64,000 bases of DNA from Guillardia theta CCMP2712 (taxonomy: Eukaryota; Cryptophyceae; Pyrenomonadales; Geminigeraceae), in NCBI RefSeq assembly GCF_000315625.1, contig NW_005434544.1:51400-115399 (forward strand). Reading direction: 5' to 3'. The position numbers and the translations under genes were made by a program. Below, piece by piece: positions 20,024-33,962 of this stretch (within the stretch, counting starts at the first letter, position 1; every line of letters begins with the position of its first letter). The notes beneath the pieces are model-generated. The model was not told the DNA's origin. It did not search any database and worked only from the letters and a program-made list of their open reading frames with translations.

Positions 20024-23000
20024 TCAAAGCTGTGGCAGCTTGTCGCTCTTCAGCTTTCTCATGCTTCCTCTCAAGTTGATGATGGAGATCCGAGAGGACG
20101 AGGCTGTTCCGTGAAGCAGCGTCTCCTTCAGCTCCTCCTCGCTCCTCCTCCTCTCGCGCTCGATCTCCGACGGCCCGCTCGCCCTTCTCCTGCTCCCCAC
20201 GGTAGACCGTGCCCTTGAAACCTTCTGCTCGAAGAAGATGAGGTTGGAGCCAGCAGAGCTCAGCCTCCTGATATTGAACAGCGCGACTTGCTCGTTGCTG
20301 CTCCTCCTCACATCCGACTTGTAGCTTGCGCTCACCGTCCTCCCCACCCGCTCCCTCCTCTCCTGCTCCCTCGCGTCTCCCGCCTCCCTCCCGTGCACGA
20401 GCCTCACCTTCACTTCCATCAGAGGGTCCACCACCGCCCTCCCCTCCTCCGCCGACGCCCTCCGCCACTCCTTCCTGAACGGCGTCCCCATCTTTGTCGG
20501 CTCAGCGGTGAAGGGACGATGAGAAAGAGCCTGGAAGCCTTCCCCTCTCATCTCCTCCTCCCTCCTCACGGCGCCGTTCTCGTCCTCAGCTGAGTGAGTC
20601 CTGCTGATGCAGTCCGGCATCTCCTCCAGGGAGCAGGTGGAACACCTGCTGGGCATCCCGATCGAGCTCTCCGCCTCCTGCCCGTCCTCAATCGCCTCCT
20701 CCTCCTCGCAGCAGCATGAGACTTCGTCCTCGCACTCATCGCTACGCAGCGTTGTTCTCCTGCTGGCTATGTTGTTCCCGTCCCGCCGCTCATGGGCAGG
20801 CACTTGCTCAGTCTCGTCGGGTACAGCTGATCCTTGTGCGGCCCAGGACCCTCTTCGAGAGGACGGGGGGAGGCGCCTTGGGGCGGCAGGGCGCCGGCAT
20901 CAGGAGGAGGAGCATCTGCAGGGGGGGTAGCCGTGTCGGTCACAGGGAGAGGGCCAACAGGATCATGCGAAGGAGCAGGATGGGGGGGAGGAGGAAGAGG
21001 AGTCGGATCCTTCTTCTTGAGCAGGGGAAGTTGCCTTTTGGATGACACAACGGCGACAGGTTCCTGTAGAGGAGCCATCGACGTGTTCCTCCTCCTCATC
21101 GCTCTGTACGGCTCCCTTGTAAGGTCCTTACTCGAAGCAACGGGTGACGAGACTGTTCGTTGCAGCTGCTCCTCCTCCTCCTCCTCCTCGAAGTCCCGGC
21201 TGGAGCTCGCCGCTCTCGTCAGAATGGAGCGCACAAACGCCTCCTTCCTAACATCCTTCTTCTCATCCTGCAAGGCAGAGGGCACGGAGAACGATCGATG
21301 CATCTCCGTCGCTGCATGGTCCTTGCCGGAATCGAGGGACCTCCTTGTCCCCCTTGAAGGCCGTCGGGACAAGGAAGAGGTGGAGGAAGCGGAGGAGGTG
21401 GAGGAGGTTGACTTAGTCCTTGTCATCTGGCTGCTTTCAAACATTCTCTTCCTCTGCTGGGCCAGTTTGACCAGCTCCTGCAGGATCTCCTCGCATGACT
21501 GCGACCTGTCCACCTTCCCTGCCTTCCTGCGCTTCAGCTCCGCGTGGAGGTGCTGGGAGTGCAACCTGCCCTGCAGGAACCTTCGGAAGGTGTCCCGGCT
21601 GATCTCCAGGCAGGAGGAGGGGGAGGAGGCAACGATTGTTGCGTTCCTCTTCTCGTTCTTGATCAGCCCCGTCTCGCCAAAGAAGTGCCCCGGGAGGAAA
21701 GAAAAGACCTGGTTCCCTCCTACCAACACCGCTACCTCCCCTTGCACCACCACGAACATAGACACCGACTCCTCCCCTGCTCTCACCACCTCCTCCCCCT
21801 CGCAGAAGTGCAGCAGCCTGGACTCGCTCCCCAGCCTCTCTCGGTCCTCCGTCTGCAGCCACGAGAAGATGGGGATAGGGGCGAGCAGCTCGCCCATGGA
21901 CAAAGCTGCGTCTTCCATGACCTTGTCAAACGTGGCCTGTAGCTCCAACCGCTTCTTTTCCTTCTGCTCATGCACAGAGTCGACGTAGCACTCCTCCTGC
22001 GCACCAGGGCGTCAGAGACCAGAGGAAAGGGAACAATGGAAAGGAAGGAATTGAGCCACAAAGGGCGAGAAGGTTTGGGTGTCCAGAACAACGAGCGCAA
22101 AGAAAGGATGGAGCGAGCAAGGGGTTGAGCGATGGGGGAGTGAGCGGGGGAAGAGAGGGAGGAGGAGGAAAACAAGGGATGAGGAGATCTTGGGAAACAG
22201 TAGGGAATAACCTGATTGTTTGTGCAAATAGTGCAAGGACTGCAACCCGTGAAACAGGGAACTTTGAGTTGCAACTTGACCATGTGTGAAAACTCCTCCT
22301 GCATTGCAGATGAGTTGCTGAGGTCCACAGCTATCTGCCAGAACAAAACACATACACCGACATAGTCCTCATTCTCATCATCATCACAATTGTGATTGTC
22401 CTGCAAGACTGGAAAGCACGGGCGCGGGAAAGAGCTACAAAGGCGGGAGCGTCCAAGAAAGCTGTTCTCACCAGGTCAATACAGCCATCTCCGTTCGCAT
22501 CGTACTCCTTCAAAACAATGTCCAAATCTTCATCCGTAAACCTCTTCCCCATCATCGCAAAAGCTTTCTGGATCTCAGACCTGAATCGAAGCGATCAGCC
22601 GTCAAAGGAGGAGAGAGAGAAGGACCAAGGCGAGAGAGCAGAGGGTAAGAAAGAGACAAACATACGTAGCAGTGCCAAGGAGGGAAGACAAAATCAGCAG
22701 CGCTGCGACAGAGAAGAGTGGGAATGTAGAGCAGGCGAGGAGGACAACACTGAGGCGGAGAGTGCTGACCTTTGCAAAGTCCCGCTCGCATCCTCGTCAA
22801 ATCTTCGAAACGCTTTTTCAATGCTGATGTTCAACTAGCAGAACGAATGAACGAGTCGACAATGAAACGATCTTGCACAAACCTCGTGCGGAGAGAGATT
22901 CGCAAACCACTTTGCCAACGATTCACCCGCAGCATTCAAAACGCTGTTGACAAGAGCAGTTAGTCTAGCCGTTTGTTTGGGTGAAATGTAAGTTCACTTT

Positions 23001-23166
23001 TTGGCCTTGGACAGAGTATCTCCCAGGATTTGAAAGGTGTCGTTGAGCTCGAATTCCATAAGGTCAAGCCTCTCCAACAAGAGCTGCAGGAAACGACAGG
23101 ATAAGAGATGAAGTACCGTCAAACTATTTCGCCCATAACTCTTCCTTTCGCACTCTTCTGCTTCAT
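20024..23166 (-). CDS. EF-hand and cyclic-nucleotide-binding domain protein
   Basis: Eight exons on the minus strand: 23125-23166, 22998-23083, 22883-22943, 22770-22834, 22472-22580, 22281-22334, 20850-21996, 20024-20802; 780 aa. An EF-hand-like pair comes first: FRRFDEDASGTLQRSEIQ and VLKEYDANGDGCIDL, the second with a full DxNxDGxxDL loop. Then, after EEFSHM and EECYVDSVHEQ, a CNBD of the PKA-regulatory/CNG type (about residues 165-265) with GEEVVRAGEES, FVVVQGEVAVLVGG and the phosphate-binding cassette FFGETGLIKNEKRNATIVAS, keeping the Glu and Arg that contact cNMP. The remaining ~500 residues are Ser/Arg/Pro-rich with RRPS and RRNTS sites that fit basophilic kinases. No kinase or channel domain is present. 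A 47-nt intron (20803-20849) joins the two C-terminal frames. The first exon is inferred from phase only. Confidence 0.85.
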
Positions 23167-23169
23167 TAT

Positions 23170-23945
23170 CGTCTCAGGCTCTCTCAATCTGCTTCTCTGT
23201 CATCTCCCAGCCCATGTCAGCTGACTTATCCCAGTGCGGACTAACGAGCCTGACTTATCCCTCTGCTCTCTTCAACTCGGTCTTCTTCCTCACCGCCTCC
23301 GTCGACTTTCTTCGTTCCAGCATCGCCATCTTGACTGGTCCACCACGACCTGCACTGGTGACCACTGTCCACCAGTACCTCGGAATGACCACCCCTTCCA
23401 TTGCCCCCACCGCATCACTTCCAGACTCTGTACCCCTCACTTTGACTTGAAAATAACCCCTACTTAATGTACCCCACCCCTCAGTTTCAAGTCCCTTCAC
23501 AAATCGGCTGATAAAATTGGCACGTTTTATCCGGTGAGGACCCCACCCCCGGACACAGGCAACCCTCCACCCCTCAAGACACTACCCTACCACTCACGGT
23601 ACATCGCCCAACTCCATTCTTATGCCATATACCCCTGTGTTTCCCTTCCACAGGACCCGTTATGAGAATCAAAAACTTTTGTTTACCCCCCCTTTATGAC
23701 CCTCACAAATTGTCCTCACTGGGTGACTAGACTGGACCTGGGGCCTTAGACGGTCTAGGACCTCTTACGAATATCCTAGGACTTACAAATCCGCACTAAG
23801 ACCAGATGAAGCTCCTAGCACCCTGGTCTAGCAGACATACAAATACGGTAGCCATTTCCAAGCCTCAGCAGTCGCACTGGGTCCTAGGAAGTGACTTTTC
23901 TGGTCCTAAAAAGGTTCCTAGTCTTGTCCTAGGAACCTTCCGTGC
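23170..23945. other. GTACCCC-type island and spacer
   Basis: No gene. 23370-23700 carries many CACCCC/GTACCCC words. From 23700 to 23940 there are several CCTAGGAC/GTCCTAGG near-palindromes (for example 23752-23790 and 23880-23940). Confidence 0.5.
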
Positions 23946-24660
23946 TGACCCGCTTGTGTGTAGTAAACTTGGGGGGCTTTCGCGGCGGGGCCCGGGCGCC
24001 GCCCCTCCCACGCGCCGCCAGCCTGGCCGGGCGCACACCGCCGCGGCCCGGGCCCCGCGCCGGCCGGCGCCCGGGCCCGGGCCGGGATCCGACGGCGGCG
24101 GCGATGGGGGACGGACGGCCGCGCGGCGGTGGCCCGGGCCCGACACCCCGCCGGGCAGCCGCGTGTGCCGCCTTGCAGTGCAGTGACCTGTCCGGCTCAC
24201 CGTGGGCCGGGCGGGGCCTGGTTCGGAAGTTCATTTCACTGTCAAATGAACTTGCCCAGTCCGATCGGACTCGGCGGTCGGCGCCCGCCGGGAGCCTCGC
24301 GGCGAGTCGAGCCTGACTGGCAAACAAGCGGCCGGGAATTCAAGTTCTTTGCGGCGGCGGCGTTCAACGGAGTCCGAGTTCAGCGGCGGCGCCCTCCCGG
24401 GGGCCCGGCGGCGGCACGGCGCCGCCGGCCGGGGGCCGGGGCGGTCCCCGGGCCCGGGGTGCAGTGACCGTACAGTGGTGTAAGTTTCAGTGCCGGACTC
24501 CGGTAGTATGATAACCTTGTAATCGGCCGAGCCCGGGCGGTACTGCGGCCGCCGGCTTGTACGCGGCGCCGGCCCGCCGCCGGCAGACTCAGCGGTCACT
24601 GTGCGGCGTTCAAAAAGATACTCAGCGGTGCCCGGCCCGGCCAGAGTTGACTGAAGTCAA
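23946..24660. other. Very GC-rich island
   Basis: Composed of GGCGGCGGC, GGGCCCGGGCC and CCGGCCGG words, with short AT patches. Several ORFs over 100 aa on both strands run through it, but all are Gly/Arg/Pro/Ala-rich and overlap each other, as expected from composition. Confidence 0.65.
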
Positions 24661-24699
24661 GTCACACGAACGAGTCACTACTGTCAAAATTAGTTAACT

Positions 24700-25570
24700 T
24701 TAACTTTGGACACAGCTTGGGTGTAGGGGTGGTGAATGAAAGGGTGGGTGATCAACCCTCCTACTATCCCAGAATTGAAGAGGATTTGAAGGGATCGGCA
24801 TGAACTTTTACCAAGTGGGGTGGGTCCTCGTAACGAGTTGGGCAAGCCGCTGCAGGGAGGCTGAACTAGGGTGGTGGGAATTTGAGCTGATGGGGGTGGG
24901 TGGGGGTGATTTCCGCTTATCACACCGGTTTTTATCTGAGGGGGAGGGGTGGTGGGAGGGGGTACTCGTTGTCCCTACGGTAGAAGGGCCATCGTCATGT
25001 ATATAGAGGGGTGTGAAGTGACATGCAGTTCTTGATGGACTGAAAAGGTAGGGTATATACACGAAAAGTAGTAGGTAGGGGTACTCCGCAGAATATTCCT
25101 CAGAGGGGGTGGTTTCAAGAGGATGGCATATTCAATGAGCTACGCTGTGGGTGAAGTGGATTTGACACCATAGGGGTACTGAACAGAACAGGGGTAGGGT
25201 GGGGGGGTATATGTGCTGCTGTCAATCCTCTGGTGTAGCGCAGGGATGGAGGGGTGTAAATAACTTGGTCGAACTTCGAGGGGGTGGGGTACTCAGATTG
25301 GAGGGGTGGAACAGAGTTTTGTTATGGACGAGGCCGAGGGTCGTTAGAAGGGAGGGGTGGGTGGTATTGTCGGGTACATGTCACTAGTGTAAAATTGTAA
25401 AGCACCGGTGATTCATAGTGAATAAATAGGGGTACGGAGAGAGTATGATGAAAAGGGGGGTGGGGTACAATACAAGTTGGGTAGGGTAGACGAACACGGA
25501 ACTACAAAGTGAGAAATGGGCGGGGAAGCAGCGAAGGAGAGGGAGGGAATGGAGGGCAAGGAGAACAATG
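24700..25570. other. GGGGTAC-type island
   Basis: About 850 bp with recurrent GGGGTAC, GGGTGG and GGTAGGGTAG words on the plus strand. No gene. 25570-26075 follows without recognisable content, apart from a possible upstream exon of the MORN gene (open frame 25853-26119). Confidence 0.55.
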
Positions 25571-26075
25571 GATGAAAGTGCTACCCGATATTGTTGTAAT
25601 CTTTCGTTACGAAGAAACCATGAAGATAACACTGCTTGTTCTGCTCTGTTCTTGACCGTTATGAGCCATAGCTTGTTTGTTGTGTCACTCGATCGAAAAC
25701 CCACTATGGCGCATCTTTCTACCTCCTTCTATTGTGAAAGAGAGAACGAGGTTGTAACTGAGGCTAATCTCGATGTAGGATCAACAAAAGGTCATTGTGC
25801 AGCATGAGCGTCGCTCTTTAAACTTCACATGGTCATCAAGGCTACAAACACAGTTTCTGGTGGTGAGATGGAATCCGCCGCCAGGGTTGAAGTCAAAGGA
25901 AATCACTGCAATTCAACCGCAGCTGGTGAAAATTCTATCAAGTCTTCATGATCTGTGCCTCATTTCCGTTCCTTCAGCTTTACCTTTGTTTGGTCCGCCT
26001 CCAAGCCCCCCATGCTCAAGACCGGGTTCTGTGCGTTCCAACGCCAGCTCCCCAGAGCTGAATGGCATCACTGCG

Positions 26076-29000
26076 ATGGACATACCACGCGGACCTGTCT
26101 CAAACTTCTGTAACATCAGGTATGAGTTGTTGGCCGTCTGGTTGTCTCATGTAAACTGCTCTTTGCAGCCTGCAGACTCGCCTGGTCGATGATCCGGATC
26201 AGTTCTCGTCCGACACAGCAACGGGTTTGATGTCCTTCGGATGCACGCCTCTTCTGACATCGACTTCAAGGTTCGAGTGGAAGTCCTCGAAGCCCGCGCA
26301 TGCAGCATCCCCTCTTCAGTCAGGGACAGGCCAGCCCTGACAAGGTGACTGAACCGGAAAGGCTAGGCAGGAGGATTCGGAGGAATCTGAATATTAGCAC
26401 GGGACATCGGTGGCGATGGCTTGCAGTGCGCGCATCGGTTCGATTCAGTGGAGACGATCACTCCAACCTTGCCCGCTTTTGTGGCCTGCAGAAATCACAA
26501 GGTCCAGAAGCGAAAGCCAGGGATGAGGAGTTGAGCGATGATGACGATCTTTTGATTTTTGCAATGAAGGCCAACGCGATGTTGAGACATGGGTATGCCA
26601 TTGGTAGAAATCTCTGGAACAACTTGCAAGTCATAGATAATCAAGCTTCCTTGAACTCGTTTTCTTTCCCAGACTCCGATACAAACAAGGCGCAAAAGGA
26701 TGTTGAAGGCTCGCAGCAGCCACAAGAGACGTGGGGCTCAACAGCATTGAAAGGCCTCAGCCTCCTCATCTCCAAGGACAAGAACTCAACGATAGGAAAG
26801 CGAGAGGATAATGCAGCTCAGGACATGAGTGAATGTGGGTCAGTCTCTGGGCCCAAGTCCTCCCCTCAAACCCCTTCGCATGCTTCGTCCCCTGATTCAT
26901 GGACTGACATCATCTCCCCTCTCAAGGCCAGCTTGCAAGCGACAGTCTCCTCCATCAAGAGTTCTGCTATCACCGACCTGAACAAGCTCGTGCAGAGCCT
27001 CCCCGGCAGCAGGGGAGAAACAGCAGCTTCCTTTTTTAATCTGAAAGGCAATGGCGAGAATGTGCACAAGAAGAGGACGATCGTGACTGTAGATGGCCAC
27101 ATGTACGAAGGATCGTTTCTTGATGGTGTTGCACACGGCTATGGAAGAATGTCTTGGCCAGATGGCCAATGGTTCCAAGGTGAATTTCTGCAAGGAAAGA
27201 GCGATGGACTTGGTCGACGCGTCTGGAACAGCGGGCACGAGTATGTAGGGGAGGAGCATCGAGGCTTTCGACATGGTGTTGGCATTATGTGTTGGCCGAG
27301 TGGGAAGAGGTACGAAGGAGAGTTTCGAATGGACATGAAAGAAGGGATCGGCTTGCTATGGTCCAACTCGGGGAAATTCTATGTCGGCAGCTGGTCTAAG
27401 AACGAGCAGCACGGCTTCGGGTTGGAGCATGAGGACGGGTCGTTTGCTTTCGTTGAATATGTTAGGGGAAAACAACACAAGAGGCTGGGAATTCCTGTAG
27501 ACTTGCAGAGGCGTATCAAGGCAAACTTGAACTCGCCAGATGAGATGTCCTTGCTTCCCCGTGACTTGATCTGCAAGTTGCTCATGCTTCCCCTTCCAGA
27601 GTACATGCGAGTCGCTCCAGCTTGTAGTGGAGAGAAGTCGATAGAGGTCGTGGAGCCAGAGGATGCTGGCAGTACAGGAGGAAAGCATCGAAGGAGAGGA
27701 AGAGATCGAGTTCGCTCAAGGCAAAGCCCACAGGGGTCAGATCTCTCAGCCTCAGAACATTCCGATTCTCGAGGGGACCAGTCAGACGATGAAAGGGAGG
27801 ATGACGAAGAAGAGACGGTGCATCAGGACCTTCCTCCTCCCCAACGTCAATCGCGGTGGAGAGTGAGCATCTTGCATGGAGACATTGTCGCGATCCCGAG
27901 CACATCGGAAGAGTCAAACTTGGAGGAAGTTATCATTGATGAGACGGACCTGAGTCACCTGCGGCAGAGAAGCTTGCTGGAGGATAGCCTGGCCTCCTGC
28001 GATGTCGAAGAGCCTCTGGTTGTCGAGGAGGACTCGGGATCCTCGCTGAACTCGTCCGAGTGCTCCGCTAGCTCCGAAGAGGACGAGTCTGACGAGTCGT
28101 GGTCCAGCGGAGAGGACGGCAAGAGCAGCGCTTCAAGAGAGAGGATGTCAGACCGGATCCTCGAGATCGTGATGGGAGAGAGCTTGGAAAGGTTGGTGGA
28201 CGAGGATGACAGCATGCCGCGCAGGGGAAGGGACGAAGAGACAGCAGACGTCGGCCTCGCCGAGCAACTCTCCTCGCAAGATAGAACAGGCCAGCAGGAG
28301 AACGCGGAGCTGCCAGCTGAGCGTCAGCTGGAGGACGCGGACGCTCAATTCCCTGTCTTGACACGTTTGCCGAGGAGCAGCGCAGAGAGCAACTGGACGT
28401 GCCAGGCTGTCAAGCAAGGAGACGCGAGGAGGGTGGAGGATGCCCTGCGGGCTCACGCTGACCCGAATGTGCTGAGCTCGACCGGTCTCACAGCTCTGCA
28501 AGTGGCTTCATTGGAAGGGTAAGAGAAGCAGAGGAAGGAGGAGAGGGCAAGAGAAGGGGGGGGGGGGAGGGAGGAAGGGATGAACGAAACGACAGAGAGG
28601 AGGAGAGGCACCAAGAGAGACAGAGACAGAGGCAGAGAGAAGAAGGAGGAGAAGAAGAGCGGAGTGGGGGACGAGAGGAGTAGGCGTGAGAGGAGAGGAG
28701 GACAATGGGGAGGAGGAAGCTGCTAATGGAGGCTTTGCAGAAAGGACGAGATTCTTCGGCTGCTCCTGAAGGCTGGAGGAGATGTCACTGTAAGATCAAA
28801 GACTGGCCTAACTTGCCTCCACTGTGCTGCACAGGAAGGGAAAGCGTCGACGTGTAAGGTGACCGAAGTCCTTCCCTGTCCTCTTCCTTACTCTGCCTTC
28901 TCATCCTTGCTCCGCTCCTTACTCCCCTCTCCTCTCCTTCGCCCTGCCTTCACCTTCAACCTCTGCTGACCCGTCTGCCAGATTCTCCTCTGCGAGGGGA

Positions 29001-29401
29001 TCGATGTCAACGTCGCTACGTCACTCGAGAAGAATTCAGCACTCCATCTTGCGGTGCTGAATAGGAGGAGCGAAGTTGTGAGGCTCCTCCTCGAGCATGG
29101 GGCATCTTGCTCGATAGTCAACGTGGATGGCCTGACGCCGATGGACATGGCAAAGAAGCTAAAGGTGAGGAGGATGAGGGAGGGAACAAGCATTGACGTG
29201 AGCAACAGGATGGAAATATTGTGGAGGAGATGAGAAAGATGAGTAGGGAGCTGCCCGGAGCTCAAGTGTAGAGTCTGTAGAATGTGATGTTTTGTTGTTT
29301 GTTGTCAGTTGGGGATGAAATCTCTTCCCCACAGCCGTCTGAGTCATTCCATCCATCCTGTGCTTGTTCCTCCAAGGGATCATCATCGGACTTGTAGTTG
29401 A
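26076..29401 (+). CDS. MORN-repeat and ankyrin-repeat protein
   Basis: Exons 26076-26119, 26169-26270, 26320-28518, 28741-28858, 28982-29164, 29309-29401; 912 aa from the first ATG that fits. The first exon may start further upstream (open to ~25800, no ATG). About five MORN motifs in the first half: YEGSFLDGVAHGYGRMSW, FQGEFLQGKSDGLGRRVW, YVGEEHRGFRHGVGIMCW, YEGEFRMDMKEGIGLLW and YVGSWSKNEQHGFGLE. MORN repeats usually bind membranes or scaffold proteins in protists. A ~300-residue acidic Ser/Glu/Asp-rich linker follows, then ankyrin repeats at the C-terminus (AVKQGDARRVEDALRAHADP, TALQVASLEGKDEILRLLLK, CLHCAAQEG, ALHLAVLNRRSEVVRLLLEH). Likely a cytoskeletal or cortical scaffold (inference). 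The ankyrin repeats are split across three small exons. Confidence 0.85.
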
Positions 29402-29485
29402 AGCAACAGCTTCATGAGCTGTTAACAATAGCAACAGCTTCTTCAGCTGCTAACAATAGCAACAGCTTCTTCAGTTGCCAATGAC
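29402..29485. repeat. 28-bp tandem repeat, three copies, in the 3' UTR of the MORN gene
   Basis: Unit starts AGCAACAGCTTC and ends TAACAAT. Three head-to-tail copies start immediately after the TGA stop codon; the second and third are closest to each other. The unit holds the near-palindromes CAGCTTCATGAGCTG and CAGCTTCTTCAGCTG, which could form hairpins in the transcript. Confidence 0.9.
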
Positions 29486-29977
29486 ACCAAGTCTTGTTTG
29501 TCGATCTCTTTCGCTCTCGACTAGTAACAAATGGCTCAACCCTCCATGCACATTCCCTGCGAAAGTCTGAATAGCATCAGAACAAGCTGCAAGCCACAGC
29601 AGATTCGCAATCGGGTTTGCCAGGTTTAGAATAAAAGATCAAGATATCGAATTGTACAACTCAACGCCATCTGAAAACTCTCCATCGAACTCTCACGACA
29701 TGACAGCGATAGCGAATGACGGCAGTCAAAACTGAGGGAGATTGCAACGAGTCTCCTTTCTCATCACGAGAATGATCTGCCCGTGAAAGCATCCGCACTC
29801 CTTGCCGTCTGAAGCATCGTCTTAGAGCTCTCCCTCTCATCTTTCTGCCTTCACCATCCCCCCTTCTCTCCCTTCTCTGCCCCGATGGAACGCCGAGGTG
29901 AGATCGTATCAGGGGTGAACTCTCCAATTGATGAAGGGACGAGTAGAATCTTGCAGGACCCGGAGAGACGCTTTCCG
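29486..29977. other. Spacer up to the assembly gap
   Basis: No recognisable gene. Open frames crossing into the N run are artefacts of the masked bases. Confidence 0.5.
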
Positions 29978-30797
29978 NNNNNNNNNNNNNNNNNNNNNNN
30001 NNNNNNNNNNNNNNNNNNNNNNNNNNNNNNNNNNNNNNNNNNNNNNNNNNNNNNNNNNNNNNNNNNNNNNNNNNNNNNNNNNNNNNNNNNNNNNNNNNNN
30101 NNNNNNNNNNNNNNNNNNNNNNNNNNNNNNNNNNNNNNNNNNNNNNNNNNNNNNNNNNNNNNNNNNNNNNNNNNNNNNNNNNNNNNNNNNNNNNNNNNNN
30201 NNNNNNNNNNNNNNNNNNNNNNNNNNNNNNNNNNNNNNNNNNNNNNNNNNNNNNNNNNNNNNNNNNNNNNNNNNNNNNNNNNNNNNNNNNNNNNNNNNNN
30301 NNNNNNNNNNNNNNNNNNNNNNNNNNNNNNNNNNNNNNNNNNNNNNNNNNNNNNNNNNNNNNNNNNNNNNNNNNNNNNNNNNNNNNNNNNNNNNNNNNNN
30401 NNNNNNNNNNNNNNNNNNNNNNNNNNNNNNNNNNNNNNNNNNNNNNNNNNNNNNNNNNNNNNNNNNNNNNNNNNNNNNNNNNNNNNNNNNNNNNNNNNNN
30501 NNNNNNNNNNNNNNNNNNNNNNNNNNNNNNNNNNNNNNNNNNNNNNNNNNNNNNNNNNNNNNNNNNNNNNNNNNNNNNNNNNNNNNNNNNNNNNNNNNNN
30601 NNNNNNNNNNNNNNNNNNNNNNNNNNNNNNNNNNNNNNNNNNNNNNNNNNNNNNNNNNNNNNNNNNNNNNNNNNNNNNNNNNNNNNNNNNNNNNNNNNNN
30701 NNNNNNNNNNNNNNNNNNNNNNNNNNNNNNNNNNNNNNNNNNNNNNNNNNNNNNNNNNNNNNNNNNNNNNNNNNNNNNNNNNNNNNNNNNNNNNNNN
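29978..30797. other. Assembly gap (820 N)
   Basis: Unknown bases. The right edge is a run of 19 C, which probably stopped sequencing. The 3' part of the gene at 30890-32290 lies in or beyond this gap. Confidence 1.
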
Positions 30798-30799
30798 CC

Positions 30800-33170
<2,371 letters not shown>

Positions 33171-33962
33171 ATGAACAAAACCAACAAGTCAGCCTCATGG
33201 AGACAGTACCATGAAGCTGCGTCCGTCATTGCCGACGCATTCCAATCGGATCCTCTTTTCATAAAAGCATTCGCCAATGATCGTGCGCGGTATGTTGCAA
33301 CATATGCTATTGCAGCAGCACAAATTGGCAGCGGCAGTTGTTCTATTGATGTCTTGATGGATGAGAACACAAAGGTATTGGAGAGTGCATGCTTATGGGA
33401 AGAAACCAAGCAAGACTATACACTGGGAGTCCTTGAATTGATCATTAGGAATGTGATCATGGCATTCTCCACATATTTTTACTTCGTCAAGGGTGCGACC
33501 TACAAGTTTGGATACAGTGAGTATATCGGAGGTTTGCTCAATGCAGTTCTCGTAATTTTGTACGGAGTATGCACTTTATGGGTGATTAGGTTTCTTCTGG
33601 AGTTCTTTCGTTTTGGTATCGTGTATGGATATATCACTGCCAGGGGTAGCAGATACATTTCAGAATATGAAAAGGTACATGGCAAGCTTGGCAAGCATAG
33701 CAAGCATTTGAGCATGATTGGAACACTGTCGGCATTCAGAGGCCAGGGCATTGGTTCAATGTTGATGAAATACACATTGCAAAGAGTGGACTCGTCAAAC
33801 GGTGGTGTAGGTTATGATTATCATTATTTGGAGAGCAGCAATCCCAAGAATGTGCCTTTTTATCAGAGACATGGATTTGTAACTGTTGGAGAGATGGGAA
33901 TCATGGGTGGAACGGTAACCTTTATGATTCGTAAAAAGGAGGCAACCAGAGTCCCAGAATAA
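33171..33962 (+). CDS. GNAT-family N-acetyltransferase with internal membrane segments
   Basis: Intronless frame of 263 aa. The C-terminal third has the GNAT acetyl-CoA motif A, HLSMIGTLSAFRGQGIGSML (R-G-Q-G-I-G pyrophosphate loop), followed by YHYLESSNPKNVPFYQRHGF, typical of the region that closes the fold. The N-terminal part (ASVIADAFQSDPLFIKAF) fits the family's first helix-strand. Between them are about 70 hydrophobic residues with probable membrane helices (IIRNVIMAFSTYFYFV and LLNAVLVILYGVCTLWVIRF), absent from ordinary soluble GNATs. The gene is visibly richer in A/T than its neighbours and has no intron, so horizontal transfer is possible (inference). Substrate unknown. Confidence 0.72.
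   Translation: MNKTNKSASWRQYHEAASVIADAFQSDPLFIKAFANDRARYVATYAIAAAQIGSGSCSIDVLMDENTKVLESACLWEETKQDYTLGVLELIIRNVIMAFSTYFYFVKGATYKFGYSEYIGGLLNAVLVILYGVCTLWVIRFLLEFFRFGIVYGYITARGSRYISEYEKVHGKLGKHSKHLSMIGTLSAFRGQGIGSMLMKYTLQRVDSSNGGVGYDYHYLESSNPKNVPFYQRHGFVTVGEMGIMGGTVTFMIRKKEATRVPE

Noticed and set aside
20767-20803. Two separate genes at 20024-20803 and 20767-21975
   Set aside because: A 47-nt GT-AG intron with matching phase joins them into the C-terminus of one protein.
23929-24599. Overlapping 110-130 aa frames on both strands in the GC-rich island
   Set aside because: Gly/Arg/Pro/Ala composition, frames open on both strands at once and no motif: an effect of GC content.
29402-29485. Possible CRISPR array
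   Set aside because: Units are directly adjacent with no unique spacers, in a eukaryotic 3' UTR.
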